This document shows, piece by piece, positions 1 through 5,577 of a stretch of 10,971 nt of DNA (position 1 is its first letter; every line of letters begins with the position of its first letter). The notes beneath the pieces are model-generated. The model was given only the letters and a program-made list of their open reading frames with translations. It did not search any database and was not told where the DNA came from. The DNA lies in NCBI GenBank assembly GCA_903894655.1, contig CAITQY010000687.1:1-10971 (forward strand), in the 5' to 3' direction. The position numbers and the translations under genes are program-made. The DNA comes from an uncultured Gemmatimonadota bacterium. Lineage in GTDB: Bacteria > Gemmatimonadota > Gemmatimonadetes > Gemmatimonadales > Gemmatimonadaceae.

Positions 1-1841
1 CCCGACGTGAGTTCGAACGGGCGCTGGCCGGCGGCGAAGACGCGCGTCTGGCCGAGCATGCGCTCGGTGAACTCGACCTCATCACGGGTCGATTCGACGA
101 AGCGCGTGTCCGGTATGACGCGCTGCTCGCGCGGCACGAGCAACCGCGACTGTGGAACGAGCATGGCGTGGCGATGCACCAATCCGGCGACGTGCATGGC
201 GCCGCCGACAGCTATCGCCGGGCGCTGCGCATCGATCCGCGGTACGCGCTGGCATACAACAACCTCGGTGTCGCCCTCGACGATCTCGGCGATCACAGTG
301 CCGCGCGCGAGTCGTTCATGCGGGCGTCCGAGCTCGATCCCACGCTCATCGTGGCCCGGCTGAATCTGGCGCGCTGGCTGGCTGAGCATCGCGACCCGCT
401 CGCGGCGCTTGGGGTGCTGCGCGAACTGGTGGCGTTTCACCCACGTGACGCTGAATCGTGGAAGATGATGGGTACGGTGTTGCATGCGCTGGAGCGCACG
501 GAGGAGGCGCGCGATGCGTTGCTGACGGCGATCGACTGTCGCCCGTCGCACGCCGAGGCGCGCTTTGGTCTGGCGGGTGTGCTCGAACGGCTCGGCGACA
601 CCGATGGCGCTGCGCGTGAAACGCAGCAGGCGATGAAGTACGCGCCGATGCGTACCGTGTCGCGCCTGTCAGTCGCGATCGACCTGCAGCATGAGTGTCC
701 GGATGCCGTCGGTCCACTTGAGTTGCTGGCGGTGCGGGGGGGATCGCCGCTGCGCGGGATCGTGCTGCCGGTGGATGATCTGGCGGCGCTCCTCCCGGAG
801 CAGCCGCCGGAAGGGGCCGTTGCACCGCGCGACGCACGGCCCGTGAACGGGACCGGCCATGATCCGCTCGCGCGGGCGCTCTCCGACGCCGCGCGGGCTT
901 GCGACGAAGCGGATGGCTATGCGTCTCGCACCGTGCACGGCGAAGCGCTCGAGCGGTATGCACGGGCGCGCCTGCTGGTCGAGGCGCCCTCGGTGGCCGA
1001 GATGGAGCCCGCGGGGCAAGGGATCTGGCAACGTGCCACGTTGGGTGAGGCACGCTCCCTCTGCCTGCTGGGGCGCGGCGTCGAAGCGCTGCCAACGCTC
1101 AAGCGGGCCGGCGCCGTGTGGCCGCATCATCCAGAAGTACTGGCCGTGTTCGCCTTCGCCGCCGCGTCAGATGTCGAGCGCCACCCGGCCAGCGCCGAGA
1201 CGGCGCGGGCCGCTCTGCTCCGCTTGCTGCGACAGGATGTCACCAGTGCCGCGCTGCTGCACTTCGCCGGCGACGCCGCGATCCTGATGCGCGATGAGGC
1301 CCTGGCGTTGGGTTTCTATCGGCGCGCCTTGGCGCATGATCCGGCGCGACCGACGGCGCGGGTGGCGATCGCCCGTCTGCTGCGGGAGCGCGGCGATCTG
1401 TTGGCGGCGCGCCTCGAACTGGTGGCGGCCTTGTCCGCGGTGCCGAACTGGCGTGACGCGGTCCTCGAACTGGCGCGCGTCCATCGCGACGCGCGACGCC
1501 ACGCCGAGGCTCGCTGGATTCTCGTCGACGTGCTGAAACGCCGGCCGACTGATGTGGACGCGCTCCAGCTGCTCATCGAGGTGCTCGTCGGCGAAGAGCG
1601 TCCCCACGACGCGCGCATCGTGGTGGACCGTGTGCTGCGTCATGACCCGGACAACACGGGCGCACTCTGGTTCGACGGTGTGCTCCTGGCGCAGCAGTCG
1701 CGTACGCGCGATGCGCTTGCGCGTTGGGCCGGTCTCGCCCAGACCAATGACGTAGATGCCTTCGTGCAGCGCGCCCGCCATGCGGTGTCACACGCCGTGT
1801 ACGGCAGCGGTGCCCCCTGCGATCCGGCGCGCGTCGCATGA
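1..1841 (+). CDS. TPR-repeat protein, 5'-truncated by the window edge
   Basis: The frame is open from position 3 and has no stop before TGA at 1839-1841, giving about 612 visible residues. The first ATG in frame is at 168, but the sequence before it already reads as TPR helix pairs (for example LITGRFDEARVRYDALL), so the true start lies upstream of the window. Two TPR blocks are visible. The first runs to about position 650, with clear units such as YNNLGVALDDLGDHSAARES and MGTVLHALERTEEARDALL. The second covers roughly 1040-1760, with units such as LHFAGDAAILMRDEALALGF. A less repetitive stretch of about 130 residues separates them. No signal peptide or membrane helix is seen in the visible part. 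TPR arrays are protein-binding scaffolds, so a cytoplasmic adaptor role in the downstream MglA/CheB operon is inferred. No specific partner can be named from sequence. The stop overlaps an ATG (ATGA) that opens a mini-ORF. Confidence 0.85.
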   Translation, partial: RREFERALAGGEDARLAEHALGELDLITGRFDEARVRYDALLARHEQPRLWNEHGVAMHQSGDVHGAADSYRRALRIDPRYALAYNNLGVALDDLGDHSAARESFMRASELDPTLIVARLNLARWLAEHRDPLAALGVLRELVAFHPRDAESWKMMGTVLHALERTEEARDALLTAIDCRPSHAEARFGLAGVLERLGDTDGAARETQQAMKYAPMRTVSRLSVAIDLQHECPDAVGPLELLAVRGGSPLRGIVLPVDDLAALLPEQPPEGAVAPRDARPVNGTGHDPLARALSDAARACDEADGYASRTVHGEALERYARARLLVEAPSVAEMEPAGQGIWQRATLGEARSLCLLGRGVEALPTLKRAGAVWPHHPEVLAVFAFAAASDVERHPASAETARAALLRLLRQDVTSAALLHFAGDAAILMRDEALALGFYRRALAHDPARPTARVAIARLLRERGDLLAARLELVAALSAVPNWRDAVLELARVHRDARRHAEARWILVDVLKRRPTDVDALQLLIEVLVGEERPHDARIVVDRVLRHDPDNTGALWFDGVLLAQQSRTRDALARWAGLAQTNDVDAFVQRARHAVSHAVYGSGAPCDPARVA

Positions 1842-1888
1842 GTGCGCGTCACATGCGTGCGCGTCACACGTGTGCGCGTCACACGAGC
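1829..1888 (+). repeat. four tandem 15-bp repeats across a gene junction
   Basis: Four consecutive 15-mers share the core GCGCGTCRC. They start at 1829, 1844, 1859 and 1874 and differ at only a few positions. Copy 1 covers the last codons and stop of the TPR gene. Copies 2-4 fill the space up to the ATG of the next gene at 1894. Because the unit is a multiple of three, copy-number changes would not shift any frame. In the frame of the downstream gene the array would encode ASHxC units, but that reading lies before its likely start. Confidence 0.85.
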
Positions 1889-1897
1889 GTGGTATGA
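1838..1897 (+). CDS. possible 19-codon coupling mini-ORF
   Basis: ATG at 1838 overlaps the stop of the TPR gene (ATGA) and reads 19 codons (MSARHMRARHTCARHTSVV) to TGA at 1895-1897. That stop in turn overlaps the ATG of the PATAN gene at 1894, again as ATGA. Ribosomes ending on the TPR gene could restart here and then restart on the PATAN gene, which has no convincing Shine-Dalgarno sequence of its own. The peptide is low-complexity, being read from the tandem repeat, and is unlikely to have a function. The geometry is seen directly in the sequence; the coupling role is inferred. It could be a chance by-product of the repeat. Confidence 0.35.
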   Translation: MSARHMRARHTCARHTSVV

Positions 1898-3021
1898 GTC
1901 TCGAGGGCCGTCTTCGTGAGCTCGGCCTCGCCGAGCTGTTGCAGCTGCTCGCGCTGAGTCGCAAGTCGGGGGTGCTGCATCTTGAAGCAGCGCTGCAGGG
2001 CCGACGCGCCGCGGTGCAGTTCCAGCACGGCAGCGTGGTCAACGCGGGAGCGTGGAGCGCGTCTGAGGCGTCCGGAGCCCTGCGCCCGCGTATGGCCCAC
2101 GACGCGCGCGAGGTCGAAGCGGTCATGCTCGACCTCCTGCTCTGGCGCGACGGGGCGTTCCGGTTCGCACCGGCCCACGAGCACGCCCCCACCGGCACTC
2201 CGATCCGCTTGGCCATCGAACCGCTGCTGCTGGAGGCCGCCCAACGGGCAGAGGTCTGGGCGCGGATCGAAGACCGGGTGCCGCATTCGCGCGTGGTTCC
2301 GGCATTTGTGGACGTCGAACCGCAGCAGTTGCCGCTGCTGCGGCTCGCGCCCGCTCAGTGGGAGATCCTCACCCGCGTTGATGGGCAGCGTGACCTGCTG
2401 GGGTTGGCGGACGCGCTCGGGCGCGACCTACTCGAGGTGGCGGAGCACGTGCACGGACTCATCGGTGCCGGGCTGCTGACGATCCGAGAAGGGCCGGTGG
2501 TACCGCGGCGGAATCCGACCCCTCCCACCACGGCGGCCATTCCGGCCCCCGAGGGGCCCGAGGGGCCCGAGATCGTTGGCGATCTTTGGATTCCCGCCGC
2601 GGCGCACACGCGGCACTCGTCGGCCACCCGCGACGAGTCGTCGGCGGGCGATGATGAGGATTCGCTCTTTGATCCCGTGGAGTTGGGGGTGATTTCCGCT
2701 GAGGGATTGCCCCGCCGGCACCCCCCGGGGATGGCGTCGCCTTTGTCATCGCCATCGGCGTCGCCTTTGGCATCGCCCCCGGTTGCCTCAGAGGCCGCTG
2801 AACCGTCCTTGCCGCGAGGGGAGACGGCCGGAATTGCACCGCGCGCCGATGCCACTGCGTTGTGCCGGCTCGGTGACGAAGCGGCCCGACGTGGTGACTT
2901 CGCTGACGCGATGACGCACTGGACCGCTGCCCTCCGGTGCCCGGAGCCGCTCGCTGACGCAGATCGTGTGCGCGAAGCCATGGCGCTCACGGCCCGGTTG
3001 CACGCGCTGCTGCATCCGTAA
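1894..3021 (+). CDS. PATAN/DUF4388-domain protein with C-terminal helical repeat
   Basis: The protein has 375 residues from ATG 1894, chosen because the PATAN signature begins at once (GRLRELGLAELLQLLALSRK, residues 5-24, then a beta-rich SGVLHLE segment). The frame is open back to 1756, but that extension overlaps the TPR gene and reads through the tandem repeat. PATAN/DUF4388 domains occur in signalling proteins such as cyanobacterial PatA and are thought to mediate protein interactions. Residues 1-130 are a compact PATAN domain, shorter than that of the second DUF4388 protein here because it lacks the MshEN-like insert. Residues about 143-200 resemble a small winged-helix-like module (QWEILTRVDGQRDLLGLADA). 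Residues 205-318 are a Pro/Ser/acid-rich linker, probably disordered. Residues 321-370 form a helical pair resembling one TPR. No signal peptide is seen. It is probably a cytoplasmic adaptor for the adjacent MglA. Family assignment is firm; function is inferred. Confidence 0.85.
   Translation: MSLEGRLRELGLAELLQLLALSRKSGVLHLEAALQGRRAAVQFQHGSVVNAGAWSASEASGALRPRMAHDAREVEAVMLDLLLWRDGAFRFAPAHEHAPTGTPIRLAIEPLLLEAAQRAEVWARIEDRVPHSRVVPAFVDVEPQQLPLLRLAPAQWEILTRVDGQRDLLGLADALGRDLLEVAEHVHGLIGAGLLTIREGPVVPRRNPTPPTTAAIPAPEGPEGPEIVGDLWIPAAAHTRHSSATRDESSAGDDEDSLFDPVELGVISAEGLPRRHPPGMASPLSSPSASPLASPPVASEAAEPSLPRGETAGIAPRADATALCRLGDEAARRGDFADAMTHWTAALRCPEPLADADRVREAMALTARLHALLHP
2551..2571 (+). repeat. short in-frame 9-bp repeat in the linker
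   Basis: GAGGGGCCC occurs twice back to back, followed by a third GAG, and encodes EGPEGPE in the disordered linker of the PATAN protein. A similar Ser/Pro/Ala stretch (ASPLSSPSASPLASPP) is encoded at about 2734-2781. Both are simple low-complexity linker expansions. Confidence 0.7.
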
Positions 3022-3083
3022 CGGCGTAGGAGACATGCGATGGCCTCGCGCCCATCGGGTGCGGCGACATCGGCGGCGAGGAG

Positions 3084-3088
3084 AGGAG
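3084..3088 (+). promoter_or_regulatory. Shine-Dalgarno site of mglA
   Basis: AGGAG lies 7 nt before ATG 3096, within the purine run GAGGAGAGGAG. It is the strongest ribosome binding site in the operon. It fixes the mglA start, after which the protein aligns with MglA from its first residues. Confidence 0.75.
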
Positions 3089-3095
3089 CGGGCGT

Positions 3096-3806
3096 ATGCC
3101 CATTGTCGATCATGCCACACGGCTGATCACCTGCAAGTTGGTGTACTACGGGCCGGGACGGTCTGGCAAGACGACGAACCTCTCGTATCTGCACTCGGCG
3201 TTGCCGGGCACGCAGGTCGGTGAGCTCACGTCGCTCGCCACCCGTCGCGAGCGCACGCTCTTTTTTGACTATCTCCCCGTCGATCTGGGCACCGTGGGCG
3301 CCTATCGCGTCCGCTTTCAGTTGTACACCGTGCCGGGGCAGCCGTACTACCGCGCCATCCGACAGCTCGTGCTGCAAGGCGCCGACGGGATTGCGTTCGT
3401 GGCCGACAGTCAGCGGCATCGCTGGGACGACAACCTCGAAAGCCTGCAGGACTTGCACGCGAATCTCGCCGAGCACGGCGTCGACGCGCGCGATTTGCCC
3501 ATCGTGATGCAGTACAACAAGCAGGACCTGCCCGCCTCGCTGGCCGCCAGTACGGCCGAGCTGTCGGTGGCGCTGAACTTCCGCGGTGTGCCCGAGTTCG
3601 CCGGCGACGCGCTGAATGGCCCGGGCGTATTCGACACGCTGCGGTCACTCGGCATGCGGGTGCTCAAGCGGCTCGGTGCGGATGATGGCACGGAGACCGC
3701 GCACCGGGCCGCCCGCGCGTTGCGCACGCCCGCGTTCACACCCGCGCTGCACACCGGTCTGGTGACTACGGACGTGCTCACCGGCGTGGCCGGCGGTGAC
3801 GCATGA
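3096..3806 (+). CDS. mglA: MglA-type Ras-like GTPase
   Basis: This is a small bacterial GTPase of 236 residues. In Myxococcus xanthus, MglA cycles between GTP and GDP forms, localises to the leading pole and directs gliding and type IV pilus machinery. The motifs seen are P-loop GPGRSGKTT (19-27), a switch I region with RERTLFF (51-57), G3 TVPGQ (78-82), FVADSQ (101-106) and G4 NKQD (141-144). As recalled, the M. xanthus protein has the same collinear motifs, with matching Arg53 and Gln82, the residues used in GTP hydrolysis. This indicates an active, MglB-type-GAP-dependent enzyme. Residues from about 196 form a 40-residue tail beyond the usual length of about 195, Ala/Thr/Arg-rich and probably flexible. 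No MglB/roadblock gene is in the window. The stop overlaps the Shine-Dalgarno site of the following AAA+ gene, so the two are probably made together. Assignment to the MglA family is very secure; the motility role is inferred. Confidence 0.95.
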   Translation: MPIVDHATRLITCKLVYYGPGRSGKTTNLSYLHSALPGTQVGELTSLATRRERTLFFDYLPVDLGTVGAYRVRFQLYTVPGQPYYRAIRQLVLQGADGIAFVADSQRHRWDDNLESLQDLHANLAEHGVDARDLPIVMQYNKQDLPASLAASTAELSVALNFRGVPEFAGDALNGPGVFDTLRSLGMRVLKRLGADDGTETAHRAARALRTPAFTPALHTGLVTTDVLTGVAGGDA

Positions 3807-3810
3807 GGGG
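3805..3810 (+). promoter_or_regulatory. Shine-Dalgarno site deciding the AAA+ gene start
   Basis: GAGGGG overlaps the mglA stop (TGA 3804-3806) and sits 3-5 nt before ATG 3814. It favours that ATG over the in-frame GTG at 3796, which has no comparable site. Confidence 0.6.
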
Positions 3811-3813
3811 CGC

Positions 3814-5577
3814 ATGAGCGGTCCGATCGATGGCAACTACCGCTTCGACACCTTCGTGGTCGGATCGTCGAATCGTCTCGCGGTGTCGGCCGCGCGCGCC
3901 GTGGCCGAGGCGCCGGGCAGCAGCTACAATCCGCTGTTCGTATACGGCGGCTCCGGGCGCGGCAAAACTCACCTCGTAGCGGCGATCGCGCATCAGGCGC
4001 GCGCGGCCAATCCCGACCTACGCGTCGAGTTCACCTCGGGCGAAGAGGTCGCCGAGCATCTCCATCGTGTGATTGCCAGCGGACAGGGACAGCTGTTCGT
4101 CGAGCACTATCAGCCGGTGGAGCTGCTGATTCTCGACGATGTGCAGTTTCTCACCGGACAGCGGGAGACACAGTCGGAACTGCTGCGCCTGTTCAACATC
4201 ATGCAGGGAGCGGGCCGGCAGCTGGTGCTCACCAGCGATCGGCAGCCCTCCGAGATTCCTGATGTCGATCAGCGCTTGCTCTCGCGACTCATCGGGGGGT
4301 TGGTGGTCGACGTCGGTGCGCCCGACTACGAGATGCGTCTGGCCATCCTGCGCAATGTGGCGGGCGCGCGCGGCGTAGAGTTCGCCGACGGCGTGTTGAA
4401 CGAGGTGGCGCGTCTCGCCTTCAGCAATGTCCGCGAGCTCAAGGGCGCGCTCAACAAACTCTCGGCCTTTCAGCAGCTCGAGGGAACACCGGTCGCGCCC
4501 CCCGATGTGCGGGCCGTGCTGGGCGAGCGGGCGTCGCCCGCGCCCGCGCCGGTGCCGGTGTCGGTGTTGGTGTCGGTCTCATCGCGCCCGCCACGGCTCG
4601 AAGCGATTATCCCGGACGGCAGCGACTATGAGGGGTTCCTCGCCGACGTGATGCAGGAAGTCGAGACGCGGGTGGAACCGTGGCGCGTCGCGCTAGGCGA
4701 GGCGATGTCACGCTGGACGAGTCAGGGCTATAACATCGCCGTGCTTGAACGGGCTATGAGTTTGCCCACCGCCCCCGACGTCGATGGGTTGATCGCCACG
4801 TTCAGCGCCGCGGTCGACCATCTGCGCCGTCTGGAAGCGCAGGCAGGCAGTTTCGATCCGGCACTGCGGGGGCACGCCGCGTTCCGCGATGTGGCCTCGA
4901 TTCCGCTGGCGCAGCAGCTGGTGGAGCGCGCGATGGCCAGTACGTTGCCGTTGCCCGCCCCGTCGCCGGCGTTCACACGCGATCGCCTCGACATCCGCAG
5001 CGCGAATCAGCTGGCCGTCAAAGCGATCGACTCGGTGATCATGAACCCGGGAACCCGCTACAATCCGCTCTTCATCTGCGGCCCGACGGGCAGCGGAAAA
5101 TCCCACCTTGCCCACGCCCTCGGCAATGCCATGCGCCCCCGCGCCGCCGTGGCCTGCCTCTCGGCGAGTGCGTTCGTGGAGGAGTTGATCGCCGCGATGC
5201 AGGAAGGGGGGATGGAGCGCTGGCGCCTGCGCTTCCGCGCCGCCGATGTCTTCATCCTCGACGACGTCGAGGCGCTTTCGGGGAAGGAGCGCACCCAGGA
5301 AGAACTCTTTCACCTGTTCAACCACTTGTACGAGCGCGGTTCGCAAATCGTGCTCACCAGCAAGCACACGCCCCGGGAACTGCCCGAACTCGCCGACCGG
5401 CTACGGTCGCGCTTCGAGGGCGGCCTCGTGGTGGCGCTGCAGTCGCGCGAACGCCACCGCGTGGAGCAGCTCGTGGAGCGCGCCCCAGGGGAACTGGATC
5501 GCTTCTTTGAGGATCGGGAGAAGACCATGTGGCACTGGCCGGACCTCGGCGGACGATTGATCGAGGAGTACCGGTAA
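3814..5577 (+). CDS. tandem DnaA-type AAA+ ATPase lacking the DNA-binding domain
   Basis: The protein has 587 residues from ATG 3814; GTG 3796 would add six. Module 1 (about 8-236) closely matches DnaA domain III: FDTFVVGSSNRLA, Walker A GGSGRGKT (45-52), Walker B LLILDDVQFL (104-113), sensor 1 LVLTSD (137-142), an arginine-finger box with Arg158, and the sensor 2 motif NVRELKGALNKL (205-216). A Pro/Val linker (about 240-260) and a helical segment (268-375) follow. Module 2 (about 388-545) has YNPLFICGPTGSGKSHL (416-432), Walker B VFILDDVEAL (479-488), KERTQEELFHLFN (491-503), sensor 1 IVLTSK (512-517) and Arg533 in DRLRSRFEGGL. It then ends about 45 residues later without a lid/sensor 2 domain. 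Neither the oligomerisation domain I nor the HTH domain IV of DnaA is present, so it is not the replication initiator. DnaA paralogues without domain IV, such as Hda, act on other proteins. It is the fourth full gene of the MglA/CheB cluster; its target is unknown. Confidence 0.9.
   Translation: MSGPIDGNYRFDTFVVGSSNRLAVSAARAVAEAPGSSYNPLFVYGGSGRGKTHLVAAIAHQARAANPDLRVEFTSGEEVAEHLHRVIASGQGQLFVEHYQPVELLILDDVQFLTGQRETQSELLRLFNIMQGAGRQLVLTSDRQPSEIPDVDQRLLSRLIGGLVVDVGAPDYEMRLAILRNVAGARGVEFADGVLNEVARLAFSNVRELKGALNKLSAFQQLEGTPVAPPDVRAVLGERASPAPAPVPVSVLVSVSSRPPRLEAIIPDGSDYEGFLADVMQEVETRVEPWRVALGEAMSRWTSQGYNIAVLERAMSLPTAPDVDGLIATFSAAVDHLRRLEAQAGSFDPALRGHAAFRDVASIPLAQQLVERAMASTLPLPAPSPAFTRDRLDIRSANQLAVKAIDSVIMNPGTRYNPLFICGPTGSGKSHLAHALGNAMRPRAAVACLSASAFVEELIAAMQEGGMERWRLRFRAADVFILDDVEALSGKERTQEELFHLFNHLYERGSQIVLTSKHTPRELPELADRLRSRFEGGLVVALQSRERHRVEQLVERAPGELDRFFEDREKTMWHWPDLGGRLIEEYR
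5563..5568 (+). promoter_or_regulatory. Shine-Dalgarno site of the PATAN-TPR gene
   Basis: GAGGAG lies inside the last codons of the AAA+ gene, 8 nt before ATG 5577. That ATG shares one base with the stop (TAATG). This supports start 5577 over the in-frame upstream start at 5529. Confidence 0.65.

Noticed and set aside
346..1095. 249-codon Arg/Pro/Ala-rich open frame on the minus strand
   Set aside because: It is opposite the TPR gene; the composition is typical of antisense translation of GC-rich coding DNA.
168..1841. Treating the first ATG at 168 as the start of the TPR gene
   Set aside because: The frame is open to the left edge and the residues before 168 are already TPR-like, so the gene is truncated by the window.
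1829..1888. CRISPR array
   Set aside because: The 15-bp units are contiguous with no spacers and lie in coding sequence, so this is a simple tandem repeat.
2355..3476. 373-codon open frame on the minus strand
   Set aside because: It crosses the PATAN-mglA boundary opposite two genes with clear domain matches, and its Arg/Ser/Ala-rich product has no recognisable motif; long antisense frames are expected in GC-rich DNA.
4708..5367. 219-codon minus-strand frame inside the AAA+ gene
   Set aside because: It is opposite conserved Walker and sensor motifs, and no family is recognisable in it.
3814..5577. The chromosomal replication initiator DnaA
   Set aside because: There are two AAA+ modules, no domain I, no domain IV HTH, and no DnaN or origin-like DnaA-box cluster nearby.
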